Shown here piece by piece: positions 17,681 to 27,364 of a stretch of DNA of 64,000 nt (positions are counted from its first letter, which is position 1; each line of letters begins with the position of its first letter). Location: contig CBFDBU010000002.1 of assembly GCA_965603125.1 (NCBI GenBank), forward strand, positions 1-64,000. The letters run 5' to 3'. Both the position numbers and the translations under genes were made by a program. Under the pieces are notes generated by a model that was not told where the DNA came from, made no database searches, and worked only from the letters and a program-made list of their open reading frames with translations. The stretch is from JAJRTA01 sp965603125. Lineage in GTDB: Bacteria; Zixibacteria; MSB-5A5; GN15; FEB-12.

Positions 17681-19144
17681 TCATACGTCCGCTGCCTCGT
17701 GTTTCCTGACCCAAAGGGAGTACAGAACCATTAAAAACGCCGAGACAACACCGATGGCGGCAAACTGGTACCATAATTTGTAGGGATCATAAGCCGACCA
17801 GAGCATGCTGGTTACATCCTGATGATTCATGCCCGTGACCTCGACCAGCTTATTCATGGCATCGGGTCTTGCAATGCCGATGATGTCGTGGTTTCTGGCT
17901 AAGTAGTCGATAGCCAGGTTGGCCTTGTCGCCCATTTTCTCATACACGTGACCGGCGAACCAGGAACCCAGCCCCCATCCTATCCCCTGCGGGATGTTGG
18001 CGTAGCCCATGTACAGCCCCTTCTTGCCCTCCGGTGCGATGACGCCGAGATACTCGTTCATCTTGGGAGAGGAAAGCATCTCGCCGACGGAGAAAACGAG
18101 AATCCCCAGAAGACAGAAATATCCTGAAGCCGTAAACCCGGCCAGGATCAGCCCGACCGAAGCGATGGAGATGCCGATGACTATGGAATGCACCCGCCGC
18201 ATTCGCGACACGAGGAAGTTCAGATACACCACCAGCAGGATTATCAATCCCGGGTTGAAGTTGATCAACCACTCCTGGGCAAGCTGGGGACCCCGCGTCG
18301 AGTTGTTTTGGAGCATGAAATCGGGCAAGCCGAGATCGGCGACCATCCTGGAACTGTCCACCCAGTCGACCACGAAGTTGGGCAGCATGTCGAAAAGCTG
18401 CATGAACATCAGCCAGAACCCGGACATTATCAGTATGAACACGATCAGGCGGAGGTTGAAGATGTTCTTGAGCGTTATCCAGAAGACATAGAAGGGATTG
18501 CCCTTCTGCTCACCGCCGGCAGGCGGGTCCTTGTATGTGAGAAGCATCAGCAAATTGAGGGACACGATCCCGGCACAGCCGTAGAATACCATCGGCCAGG
18601 AAATACCATAGAGAAAATGCGCCAGCGGCGGCCCCAGGAATCCGCCGATATTGACCAGCATGTAGAACGTTCCCCAGCCCACCGACGAGTTCTCCTTCGT
18701 CAGCGACTGGCACATGGTGCCCTGGACACCCGGTTTGAAAATGGCAGTACCGAGCGCAAGCACGCAGCATCCGATCAGAAACGGGTAAAACTCGGTCTGG
18801 GTGGCCATCAGCAGATAGCCGACCACCTTGATAACCACCGAAACGGCGATTGTCTTCTTGTAACCGTAGCGGTCCGCGAAACCGCCGGATATCATTGGCG
18901 TCAGCGACTGGAACAGCGCCCACCAGAGGAAGATTATGCCCTTGTCGGTCTGTGAGAAATGCAGCCCCCCGATCTCATCGGCCTGGGCAATGTAGATCGG
19001 TATGACCACGCGCACGCCGTAATAGGCGAGGCGTTCGAGCATTTCCATGACATTGACCATCCAGAAAGGACGTCTCATCGAGACCAACTGGGCCATAAGC
19101 CCGTTTTTGGCTCTTGGGTCTGCGGGGAATGTCGATCTTGACAT
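17681..19144 (-). CDS. MFS transporter, POT/peptide-symporter-like
   Basis: 487 residues from the ATG at 19144 (AGGAA upstream); the open frame extends further but without support. About 12 membrane segments are visible. EMLERLAYYGVRVVIPIYI near residue 38 and the TAIFKPGVQGTMCQSL block near 135 resemble the proton-dependent oligopeptide transporter family (ERxxYYG, and FKP before a helical turn). It would import di- or tripeptides or similar solutes. pepF is encoded directly downstream and an M16 peptidase divergently upstream, which supports peptide use. Other MFS substrates are possible. Confidence 0.75.
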   Translation of the reverse strand: MSRSTFPADPRAKNGLMAQLVSMRRPFWMVNVMEMLERLAYYGVRVVIPIYIAQADEIGGLHFSQTDKGIIFLWWALFQSLTPMISGGFADRYGYKKTIAVSVVIKVVGYLLMATQTEFYPFLIGCCVLALGTAIFKPGVQGTMCQSLTKENSSVGWGTFYMLVNIGGFLGPPLAHFLYGISWPMVFYGCAGIVSLNLLMLLTYKDPPAGGEQKGNPFYVFWITLKNIFNLRLIVFILIMSGFWLMFMQLFDMLPNFVVDWVDSSRMVADLGLPDFMLQNNSTRGPQLAQEWLINFNPGLIILLVVYLNFLVSRMRRVHSIVIGISIASVGLILAGFTASGYFCLLGILVFSVGEMLSSPKMNEYLGVIAPEGKKGLYMGYANIPQGIGWGLGSWFAGHVYEKMGDKANLAIDYLARNHDIIGIARPDAMNKLVEVTGMNHQDVTSMLWSAYDPYKLWYQFAAIGVVSAFLMVLYSLWVRKHEAADV

Positions 19145-19260
19145 GCGGGTTCCTATGCTGTCGGATTTGTTACTCGGCCCAAGAAAGCACAAACCGGCGG
19201 TCAAGTCAATGACCTCTGGTCATTCTGAAAAAAGTTGCTGCCCGGTTTTAATCAAATCGG

Positions 19261-19289
19261 TTGCTAGAGCGTCATTAGCTTCATATGAT
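19261..19289 (+). promoter_or_regulatory. Candidate sigma-70 type promoter
   Basis: TTGCTA (19261-19266), a 17-base spacer and TATGAT (19284-19289) lie about 40 bases before the M16 peptidase start, within the divergent intergenic region. Confidence 0.5.
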
Positions 19290-19331
19290 AGCACAAACTC
19301 AAACCAGGCAGAGCTTGAAAGGAATCAAACC

Positions 19332-22300
19332 ATGAAAAAGCTACCGGTTCTTTTGGTAGTTGCCCTCGTCCTGCTGCTGGGCGTCGTCCCGGCTTACGCG
19401 GCCGACCTTAGTCTTGAGGACCTGCAGCCGGGCCAGGAGATTCACGGATTCAAAACGCTGAATCTCTACGACAACAGTTCCGGGGCGGCCATGGGGGCGC
19501 GTTTCATATCCACCAAATATGGATTCATTATCGACTTCATGCAGATAGAGTCGGTACCCCAGGCCTTCTTCTGGATCAAGACCGCGCCTGTCTCGAGCAA
19601 AGGTGAGCCGCATGCGTGCGAGCATCTCCTGCTGGGAAAAGGCAATCGTGGAAGATACGTAGCGGCTCTGGAGGATATGGCCCTGAGCACCAGCACTGCC
19701 TACACCAACCAGGTCCGCACCTGTTACCATTTCAATACCGCCGCCGGCGAAGAGACCTTCTACGACATCTTCGAAGCAAAACTGCAGGCGTTTCTCCATC
19801 CCGACTTCACCGACGAGGAAATTCGCCGCGAAGTCTGCCACATCGGTGTGACGACCGACACCGAGACCGGGGAGCTGACGATTGAGGAGAAGGGAACGGT
19901 CTATACCGAGATGGTCAGTGCCTTCGAGAGGCCCGGGTACCATGTCTGGGGTCCGCTGTACAGGATGGTGTACGGCGAGAACCACCCCCTCACGTTAGTC
20001 TCCGGTGGCGACCCGGCGGTGATGCGCAGCATGGTTCCCAGTGATATGTGGAGCTTTCACGGTGAGACGCATCACCTCTCTAACATGGGAGTCGTGGCTG
20101 CCGTCCCCGGCGACGTCAGGATAGAGGACTTCCTGAGCCGGATGTCGAGCCTTCTGAGCCGGTGCCAGGCCCAACCTGATTCCAGCCCCCTGCCGGGAAT
20201 CGGCGGTTTCGATTTCCCACCCGCCCGACCGGTTTCCCCGGGGACGCTCATACTGACCACCTACCCGAGTGAAAAGAGCGCCGATCCGGGCTACCTGATT
20301 TACGCCTGGCCGGCTGATCTCGAGCTTGATCAAAACGAACTGTTCATGCTTGAGATATTCCTTGAGACATTTGCCGGCGGACAGACTTCCAACCTCTATG
20401 ATCTTTTCATCAACTCCCAGACACGCCGGATCGACCTGGGCGCCAACCGGGTTTACGGCGTCGCCGACGATGACCTGGACATTTCCATCTACTTTGTACT
20501 GGTCGGCGTCGACAATGCCCACGTCAACGAGACCATGGTTGACAGTGTTCGCAGCATGATCGTCAGCGAAGTCGCAAGGATACATGATCTCGCCGACGGA
20601 TCAGACGAGTTGGCACAGTTCAACCGCGAGGCCGAAAGCAGGCTCGTACAGAACCGGAAGCAGACCGAGAAATACTTGAACTCGCCACCGATGTTCGGCT
20701 TTCGCAGAGGCGTCGCCTCGGGGTGGGTTTCGCTCCTTGAAGACCTTGAGGATGAAGAGGGTTTCCGCAAGTCGCTGGTCATGAAGGACCGCTATCACTA
20801 TGCTGAGAGCCTGTTGACTATCGATCGTAATATATGGACGGATTATATCGATCACTGGCGGCTTCTGACGAAAAAGGCCTATGCTCTGGGGGCTGCGCCC
20901 AGCCCCGAGATACTGGCTAAGGAGGTAGCAGCCCGCGAGAAGCGGCTGGCAGGGTACGTTGATGAGTACCGCGAGAAGTACGGCGTGACCGATGAACAGG
21001 AAGCCATAGCCGCGTACAAGGATGAGTTCGACGCCTTAACCGTCGAACTGAAGGCGCTGGCAAGCAAGGATGAACTCCCCGGTTTCATCGACAATCCCCC
21101 CATGACGCTGGACGACCAGTTGAACTATGAAACCATCGCGCTCACCGGCGGGATTCCCTTCGTAGCCTCGACCTTCGAGAATATGACCTCGTCAAACGTC
21201 GGCCTGGCGCTCCGCCTTGACGTGATCCCGGAGTCGTTCCTTGTGTACGTGCCGTTCCTCCCCACGGTTCTGACCGACATCGGCGTCGTCAAGGACGGTG
21301 AGGTCGTTACCTATGATGATATGGACGAACGTCTCCGCCGGGAAGTACTCAGTCTCCGTGCTTACTTTAGCGACAACTGGCAATCGAAAAGGATGGAGCT
21401 GGTTCTGTCCGGGCAGGGCAATAATCTCGAAGAACTGCGAAATGTGCTTGGGTGGATGGACGCCTGCCTGTATGAACCCTACCTGAGTACCGAGAACCTC
21501 CCCCGAATGAGGGATGTCATCGACCAGTCCCTCACTGGTTATCGTAACCGGATGAAGGGTTCCGAGGAATCGTGGGTCAACATCCCCGTCGCCGCTTACC
21601 ACCACCAGCGAAACCCCCTGTTTATGTCGGCCAACTGCTTCCTGACCCAGACTCACCACTACCAGCGCCTCAAGTGGCTGCTGACCGATCCCGGCGGCGA
21701 TGACGACCAGGAGGAGTTGGTTGTGTTTCTCGACGCCTTAACCAGGTTCGGGAAGGACGCGGGCCGCGATAAGTTAACGGCCCTGCTGACGGATATTGAA
21801 AACGCAATAGCGCCGTCAGGGGAGACCGTGATCGACACTACGGCCCTGGCTGACTTCAGGGCGGATCCCGCCGCTCTTTCTGGCGTCTCAAGAGAAAATG
21901 TCCTTGAGATCGTAAAGGAGTTGAACGTAACCCTGTCCGATATCCCCGAGGCGAACCTTGCCGCAGACTGGGCTTACCTGTGCGGTGAGATCACGGCCGA
22001 CATCATGGTCACGCCGGAGACCGCCCTGGCGGGCATCAAGACCGTCCTCAGACTGATTCGCAGAACCGACAATGCGCGGATGTTTATGATATCCAACAGC
22101 CATGATCGCCAGACAACACTGGAGACGATCAATGGTTTGGTCAACAAGCTCAACTCCGGCAATCCTTCCGTGCGACAGGAATACAGACCGGTCGACCGGA
22201 TAGTCGAGCGCCTGAAAAGCCGCCGACCGAACGTTGACAAGCCTCTCTACGCGGGCCTTGTGCACGACGGTACCCGCAACGGCGTCATCCTGTTCTCGTC

Positions 22301-22922
22301 CCGCATGGCTGGACAGTATGACACGAGCAGCGCTGCGATTCTCGACTGCCTGACCGGCAAGCTGTATTCCGGCGGTGGCCCGCACGGTCTGTTTATGAAC
22401 ACCTGGGCAGCCGGTCTGGCCTACAGCAACGGCTATCGTTACGGCCAGTCCACCGGACGAGCGTCGTACTATGCCGAACGGTGCCCCGATGTCGCCGAAA
22501 CGATGCGCTTTGTGGTCGGCGTGCTTGAACAAGCCGAGGACAACCCCGGCCTGACCGACTACGCCGTAGCGCAGGTTTTCCTCAGTACCCGAGCGCCCTC
22601 GAGGTATGAAGCGCGCGGCGAGGCAATGGCGGCCAATCTGGCCGACGGCGTCACCCCCGACGTGGTCAGGGCCTTCCGGCAGAAAGTGCTTGAGATCGGG
22701 AGCCGGGACGGCCTGTACGAAGAGTTGAAGTCCCGCATGGAGGCGGCTTACGGGCCGGTTCTGATCGGTTACGGCCCCCCGTTGTCGGAAAGCAAGGAGG
22801 CCAACTTCTTCCTGATCGGGCCGGAGCCGCAGTTTGAGTCATTGGAGAAGCATATCGAGCAGACGGAAGGCAAGCAGACGATTTATCGCCTCTACCCACG
22901 CGACTTCTGGCTGCCGCTGTAA
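19332..22922 (+). CDS. Large secreted M16C-type zinc metallopeptidase
   Basis: 1196 residues from the ATG at 19332 with AAAGGAA upstream; an earlier in-frame opening at 19047 overlaps the divergent transporter gene and is unlikely. The signal peptide MKKLPVLLVVALVLLLGVV ends in AYA. The inverted zinc motif His94-xx-Glu97-His98 (HACEHLLLG) is present, with Glu167 (REVCHIG) as the likely third ligand. The length and layout of two large halves resemble PreP/M16C enzymes, which act as clamshells on short unfolded peptides. The C-terminal half contains inactive repeats of the fold. Being exported, it likely degrades peptides in the periplasm or outside. Confidence 0.85.
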   Translation: MKKLPVLLVVALVLLLGVVPAYAADLSLEDLQPGQEIHGFKTLNLYDNSSGAAMGARFISTKYGFIIDFMQIESVPQAFFWIKTAPVSSKGEPHACEHLLLGKGNRGRYVAALEDMALSTSTAYTNQVRTCYHFNTAAGEETFYDIFEAKLQAFLHPDFTDEEIRREVCHIGVTTDTETGELTIEEKGTVYTEMVSAFERPGYHVWGPLYRMVYGENHPLTLVSGGDPAVMRSMVPSDMWSFHGETHHLSNMGVVAAVPGDVRIEDFLSRMSSLLSRCQAQPDSSPLPGIGGFDFPPARPVSPGTLILTTYPSEKSADPGYLIYAWPADLELDQNELFMLEIFLETFAGGQTSNLYDLFINSQTRRIDLGANRVYGVADDDLDISIYFVLVGVDNAHVNETMVDSVRSMIVSEVARIHDLADGSDELAQFNREAESRLVQNRKQTEKYLNSPPMFGFRRGVASGWVSLLEDLEDEEGFRKSLVMKDRYHYAESLLTIDRNIWTDYIDHWRLLTKKAYALGAAPSPEILAKEVAAREKRLAGYVDEYREKYGVTDEQEAIAAYKDEFDALTVELKALASKDELPGFIDNPPMTLDDQLNYETIALTGGIPFVASTFENMTSSNVGLALRLDVIPESFLVYVPFLPTVLTDIGVVKDGEVVTYDDMDERLRREVLSLRAYFSDNWQSKRMELVLSGQGNNLEELRNVLGWMDACLYEPYLSTENLPRMRDVIDQSLTGYRNRMKGSEESWVNIPVAAYHHQRNPLFMSANCFLTQTHHYQRLKWLLTDPGGDDDQEELVVFLDALTRFGKDAGRDKLTALLTDIENAIAPSGETVIDTTALADFRADPAALSGVSRENVLEIVKELNVTLSDIPEANLAADWAYLCGEITADIMVTPETALAGIKTVLRLIRRTDNARMFMISNSHDRQTTLETINGLVNKLNSGNPSVRQEYRPVDRIVERLKSRRPNVDKPLYAGLVHDGTRNGVILFSSRMAGQYDTSSAAILDCLTGKLYSGGGPHGLFMNTWAAGLAYSNGYRYGQSTGRASYYAERCPDVAETMRFVVGVLEQAEDNPGLTDYAVAQVFLSTRAPSRYEARGEAMAANLADGVTPDVVRAFRQKVLEIGSRDGLYEELKSRMEAAYGPVLIGYGPPLSESKEANFFLIGPEPQFESLEKHIEQTEGKQTIYRLYPRDFWLPL

Positions 22923-22959
22923 CGACCCGCAATCTGACAGGGATGCTATGGCATCAATC

Positions 22960-22996
22960 AGGGCAGGGTTCTCACAGGAGAGTCCTGTCCTTTCTT
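22960..22996 (+). terminator. Rho-independent terminator
   Basis: AGGGCAGG (22960-22967) pairs with CCTGTCCT (22984-22991, one G-U) and is followed by TTCTT. It ends the M16 peptidase transcript. Confidence 0.6.
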
Positions 22997-23039
22997 GTGA
23001 CATTACAAAGCCCAGGAGGGTGCCATCAGTTCGGAATGT

Positions 23040-24248
23040 TTACCTGCTGTTAGGATCTATTGCTTGCCTGGACGACATATCGGCACTTGTCTTAACAAGA
23101 CGAAGTTCTTTCAACGTTGTACCCATCATCTGTTTCAAGACAAGGGTATCACTCAAGTACTGTCGTGAAAATATACCCGTGGGGTTATATTCGTCATCGC
23201 ACGCTTGGCAACCGGCGGGCCCAAACGGCTGGCTATGCCGTTCCTGGAATTGAACGCCCTCGCTGACTGCGTACAAGCCGCCTGCCCTGCAAAAGCACAT
23301 TCCCGTATTGTTCTCTACATCAATCTCGATCAAGTAAGTTTCTTCGAAGAAAGCAAAGTTGACCCAGTTGAAATGAACTTGCTCCCATGGCGTGCCATAG
23401 TCTGAAGTCACGGAATAAATGCCATTATACTCACCGATGAGTGAGTGAGGTTCAGGATAGCACGGCATAGGGGGCGGCCCGCCTCTAAACATATAGTCTA
23501 TCAAGTACACCAGATCGGCAATATCCGGCATCAGGGCGTTATCACCAGTAATATCCGCCTCCGCCATGCAAACGGGCGGCGGGCCATCCCGGAACATATA
23601 ATAGACCAGGTAAAGCAGATCAGAGATATCGATAATCTCAGCGCCGTCGTGGTTGATGTCCCCTCGCAGGTGACAACATGAGGCCGGGTCCACCACCGTA
23701 TAGCAGTGCGGCCCGTCCCAATCGGGGATAGGTTGGTAGGTGCCGCTAACCGCCCACTTCCACACCCCTGAAGGCGGGTAGAAGCTCGAATCAAGACAGA
23801 TAGTCTTACCGTGATGCGCCGCCGCAATCGGCCCTATGGTTATCGTGTATGCGGTATCATCGAAATCAACAGGGAGCCCGGAAAATATGCTGACAAAGCT
23901 GAATCCAATTGTATCCGCGCCGGAACCAGTTACGCTATAGAAATAGTCATCAATGTAATGGGCAATAGGGAATGTGGCCGCCCAGTCGAGCGTACCAAGA
24001 GTGTCGCCTGTGGTCGTATCCCATTCAACGCCATCTTCGGAGTATATTCTGAATCCGTTAGTTATGCCTTTCACGGCCAAGCCTTCAGCATTTGTAATGC
24101 GGATGTAGAAAGTCACCATTTGGTCGATCGGTAGTTCGCCCGCTTCGTACAATCCACCCACCCGTTCAAGCGTAAGACTGCTTTGCTGCGCCACGCCGGA
24201 TGCGAAAGGCACAATAAGAAGCAAGGTTACAAACAGCTTGAGTTTCAT
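23040..24248 (-). CDS. Secreted protein with shared N-terminal domain and dockerin repeats
   Basis: 402 residues. The signal peptide MKLKLFVTLLLIVPFASGV is followed by a domain (about 25-185) also found in the proteins at 24809-27211 and 55990-59472: VKGITNGFRIYSEDG, VTGSGADTIGFSF, PVDFDDTAYTITIGPI, and GKTICLDSSFYPPSGVWKW then PDWDGPHCYT. Next come paired calcium-loop segments of dockerin type I (about 195-260): RGDINHDG with DISDLLYLVYYMF, and ADITGDN with DIADLVYLIDYMF. The tail (270-402) has several Cys and no known fold to me. Unlike its relatives it lacks a C-terminal sorting domain, so it may attach to the cell surface through a cohesin partner. Confidence 0.75.
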   Translation of the reverse strand: MKLKLFVTLLLIVPFASGVAQQSSLTLERVGGLYEAGELPIDQMVTFYIRITNAEGLAVKGITNGFRIYSEDGVEWDTTTGDTLGTLDWAATFPIAHYIDDYFYSVTGSGADTIGFSFVSIFSGLPVDFDDTAYTITIGPIAAAHHGKTICLDSSFYPPSGVWKWAVSGTYQPIPDWDGPHCYTVVDPASCCHLRGDINHDGAEIIDISDLLYLVYYMFRDGPPPVCMAEADITGDNALMPDIADLVYLIDYMFRGGPPPMPCYPEPHSLIGEYNGIYSVTSDYGTPWEQVHFNWVNFAFFEETYLIEIDVENNTGMCFCRAGGLYAVSEGVQFQERHSQPFGPAGCQACDDEYNPTGIFSRQYLSDTLVLKQMMGTTLKELRLVKTSADMSSRQAIDPNSR

Positions 24249-24808
24249 ATTCGCACCTCCATGAAAACAAGATTACATTGTATTTGTTCGTATCGCGAAA
24301 GACAAATCAGCAAATCTCTGTAACTTCACCTCACAGCAGAGCAAGGCGGGTACCTGCCACACGATTGAAAAAAATCTACTTTCAGGCAATATAGTCGGAT
24401 TCGGTCCCCGGATCAATACCGGATTGCCGCTCTGGGCACACCGTTTTGGCTTTCTGACGGCCTCGCTGATATACCTGGCCCGGGCCTGCCAATCAGTCTG
24501 AAACCGAAGGAGGTCTTTCTGTGTCTACGAATCTCGTCGCGGGCGAGCCGGTCAGAAAAGAGCCAATATGCGGGTTCACCTGCCGGCCTGTCAGCCTAAC
24601 CCATTGTCGGCCAAGCTGCTAAGAAAGCGGGAGGGTGCCTTGGTTTCTTGTCACCACCGTTGGGAATCGATCGTGACGTAGCCCCCAAAATCGGCGTTGA
24701 CTAACTGGAGAAATCGGTTATATTGCAGGTGGTGCCCGCGAAGGTGCCGTTACTTTATGAATGCTGAAACTGACAATAAGTGTTAACTCCAAGATGAAGG
24801 GCGACAAT
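24249..24808. other. 560-base divergent intergenic region
   Basis: This lies between two divergently transcribed secreted-protein genes. It contains the promoter at 24697-24724 and, in its middle, GC-rich sequence in which I see no gene or RNA family. Confidence 0.6.
24697..24724 (+). promoter_or_regulatory. Candidate sigma-70 type promoter
   Basis: TTGACT (24697-24702), a 16-base spacer and TATATT (24719-24724) lie about 85 bases before the TSP3-repeat protein start. The same arrangement (TTGACA, 16 bases, TATATT) precedes the related gene at 55990. Confidence 0.55.
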
Positions 24809-27211
24809 GTGATAAAACGTCTAACGATGAGCTTTATTCTGGTCGCTGCCGTGATCTTAGTATCGGGCGCGGCCTACGCACAGGACGCCGCTGTCACGCT
24901 GGACACCGTCTACGGCATCAACAACTATGGCGCAGTAGTGACCGATGCGGATATCATGTTCCGGATTCACATAGCCAACAACACCGGCGCGGTCGTGAAA
25001 GGTATTACCAACGGTTTCCGTGTCTACTCCGAAGACGGCGCTGAGTGGACTACGAGCGTGGGCGATACTCTTACTACGCTTGAATGGATGCTCACTTTCC
25101 CTCTTGTCTTTAAAATTAATCACCAGGGTGTAACCGGCTCTGGCGCGGATACGATTGGATTCAGTTTCACCAGTATGTTTACCGGGCTGCCCATAGGTTT
25201 CGATGACACCGCTTATACGATTACGATCGGTCCTATTAAACCTGAATACGACGGCAAGACTATCTGCCTTGATTCGAGTTTCTACCCGGAGTCTGGAGTC
25301 TGGAAGTGGGCGATCACCGGTACCGTTTCGTGTTACCCGGACTGGGACGGACCGCACTGCTATGAGATCTGGGACCCGGATGTAGAGCGCTACACCTTGC
25401 AGTCCGATCCAGACGAGATACTGATCGAGGTCCCCGAGGGCGGCCCCGCCGTCGTCGAAACTTTTGATCTCACGGCCCCCCCTATTCCTGTCCGCGGTGA
25501 CATCAACTTCGAGGTCACCTGCGACGCCGCCTGGATCAAGGAGATCACACCCACCAGCGGTACAATCGGTGCAACTCCGGAGACGATTACAATCAGTATC
25601 GTGGACGACGTCAACACTTACCCGGTAGGTGATTCGCTGGACATAATTACCGTGACGTCCGACGAAGTCATCAATTCCCCTATCGAGATTCCGGTAACTC
25701 TGAGCGTCATCGACGTGACCACGGACAGTGATGGCGATGGGATAGTTGATTCTGAGGACAACTGCCCCTACGTTGTCAACGAGGACCAGGAAGACGGTGA
25801 CGTAGATGGTGTCGGCGACGTCTGCGACAACTGCCCGGAGGATTACAACAGTTCTCAGACCGATTCCGATGGCGACGGTCTCGGTAACGTCTGTGATCCC
25901 TGCAAGTATGATCCCACGCCCGATTATGACGGTGACGGCTTCTGCAGTACTGACAACTGCCCGGAGGATTACAATCCCGGCCAGGAAGACGGTGACGAGG
26001 ACGGTGTCGGCGACGCTTGCGACAACTGTCCGGAAACCGCCAACGCCGACCAGGCCGACGGCGACGGTGACGGATGGGGCGACCTCTGTGACAACTGCGT
26101 GGACGATGCCAACCCAATGCAGGTCGATACCGACGATGACGGTATCGGTGATGCCTGTGACGCCTGCCCGCTCGATGCGGACAACGACAAGGACAAGGAC
26201 GGCATCTGTGGCGACGTCGACATCTGCCCCGGGGATGCGGACAACGACAAAGACGGTGACGGCATCTGCGGCGACGTCGACAACTGTCCGGATATTCCCA
26301 ACGCTGATCAGGACGACGCCGACGATGACGGTATCGGAGATGCCTGCGACAACTGCATCGACACCAAGAATGCTGATCAGAAAGATGAAGAGAAAGACGA
26401 CGAGGGTGATGTCGTGGGCGATGGCGTGGGCGATGCCTGTGACAACTGCGTGGATGACGTCAACCCTATGCAGCTCGATTCTGACGATGACGGGATCGGT
26501 GATGTCTGCGACGCCTGCCCGTTCGACCCGGATAACGACAAAGACGAAGACGGCATCTGCGGTGACGTCGACATTTGTCCCGAGGATGCGGACAATGACA
26601 TCGACGGTGACGGTGTCTGCGGAGACGTGGATAACTGCCCGATCACCTTCAATCCGGATCAGGTCGACGGTGATTTCGATGGTATCGGCAACGCCTGCGA
26701 CTCCTGTTATGACACTGATCGCGATAGATACGCCAACCCCGGCTGGCCGCACACCAACTGTGAGATCGACAACTGCCCCGATCTGCATAATCCTGATCAG
26801 ACGGATACCGACGAGGACGGCGTTGGCGATCCCTGCGACAACTGCCCGGAACACGCCAATCCTGATCAGGAAGACAGCGACGGCAACGGTGTCGGCGACG
26901 CCTGCGAAGCTACGGACGTTGGCGATGCCAACGAGCCGGGCCTGCCCGACTATTTTGCTCTGAGACAGAACTATCCTAATCCCTTCAACCCGCTCACGGA
27001 GATCAGCTTCGCCCTGCCGTATGCGTCACAGGTCAGGCTGGAGATTTTCAATGTGATGGGTCAGAAGATCGCAACGCTGGTTGAGGGTCGTCTTTCCCGC
27101 GGCCACCACAGTTACACGTGGGATGGCAGCGGAGCAGCCAGCGGAGTCTACTTCTACCGTCTGGAAGCTTCCGGATTCAGCGAAACCAGGAAGATGCTAC
27201 TGCTCAAATAG
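24809..27211 (+). CDS. Secreted protein with TSP3 calcium repeats and C-terminal sorting domain
   Basis: 800 residues from the GTG at 24809 (AAGGG 7 bases upstream); the ATG at 24794 is an alternative. A signal peptide (KRLTMSFILVAAVILVSGA) is followed by the N-terminal domain shared with two other proteins here (about 28-190), then a BACON/Ig-like domain (195-300). About 400 residues of thrombospondin type-3 repeats follow (305-698), each with a pattern such as DNCPEDYNPGQEDGDEDGVG, which bind calcium and form a stiff stalk. The last 80 residues hold FALRQNYPNPFNPLTEISF and SGVYFYRLEAS, a Por/T9SS-type or FlgD-like sorting domain ending TRKMLLLK. Probably a calcium-stabilised surface or released adhesin. 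Confidence 0.85.
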   Translation: MIKRLTMSFILVAAVILVSGAAYAQDAAVTLDTVYGINNYGAVVTDADIMFRIHIANNTGAVVKGITNGFRVYSEDGAEWTTSVGDTLTTLEWMLTFPLVFKINHQGVTGSGADTIGFSFTSMFTGLPIGFDDTAYTITIGPIKPEYDGKTICLDSSFYPESGVWKWAITGTVSCYPDWDGPHCYEIWDPDVERYTLQSDPDEILIEVPEGGPAVVETFDLTAPPIPVRGDINFEVTCDAAWIKEITPTSGTIGATPETITISIVDDVNTYPVGDSLDIITVTSDEVINSPIEIPVTLSVIDVTTDSDGDGIVDSEDNCPYVVNEDQEDGDVDGVGDVCDNCPEDYNSSQTDSDGDGLGNVCDPCKYDPTPDYDGDGFCSTDNCPEDYNPGQEDGDEDGVGDACDNCPETANADQADGDGDGWGDLCDNCVDDANPMQVDTDDDGIGDACDACPLDADNDKDKDGICGDVDICPGDADNDKDGDGICGDVDNCPDIPNADQDDADDDGIGDACDNCIDTKNADQKDEEKDDEGDVVGDGVGDACDNCVDDVNPMQLDSDDDGIGDVCDACPFDPDNDKDEDGICGDVDICPEDADNDIDGDGVCGDVDNCPITFNPDQVDGDFDGIGNACDSCYDTDRDRYANPGWPHTNCEIDNCPDLHNPDQTDTDEDGVGDPCDNCPEHANPDQEDSDGNGVGDACEATDVGDANEPGLPDYFALRQNYPNPFNPLTEISFALPYASQVRLEIFNVMGQKIATLVEGRLSRGHHSYTWDGSGAASGVYFYRLEASGFSETRKMLLLK
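25724..26910 (+). repeat. Coding tandem repeats (TSP3)
   Basis: Degenerate Asp/Cys-rich repeats code for the calcium-binding stalk. Several units share nearly identical DNA (for example 26161-26280 against 26511-26640). They also create a long open frame on the opposite strand, which is an artefact. Confidence 0.85.
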
Positions 27212-27236
27212 ACGTCGGTGATTCGATCGAACATTC

Positions 27237-27269
27237 GGGGACAGCGCCTTACGGCCTGTCCCCTTTTTT
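27237..27269 (+). terminator. Rho-independent terminator
   Basis: A perfect 8-bp stem GGGGACAG (27237-27244) with CTGTCCCC (27256-27263) is followed by TTTTTT. It ends the TSP3 protein transcript. Confidence 0.85.
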
Positions 27270-27364
27270 GTGGTATTCTTCTATGAACCTCGAACAACTG
27301 GCGGGAGCCACAGCTCAGACCTCTTGCAGATTGCTGACTGCTGAGCACGACCGGGCCGCGTGGA

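Noticed and set aside
24857..26854. 665-codon open frame on the - strand opposite the TSP3 protein
   Set aside because: It is a mirror of the repeat-coding + strand. The product is a monotonous Val/Ile/Ala/Arg/Asp sequence without a start signal, whereas the + strand encodes a clear domain series.
25724..26910. Possible CRISPR-like repeats
   Set aside because: The repeats are in frame, have no constant spacer/repeat lengths and encode calcium-binding TSP3 units.
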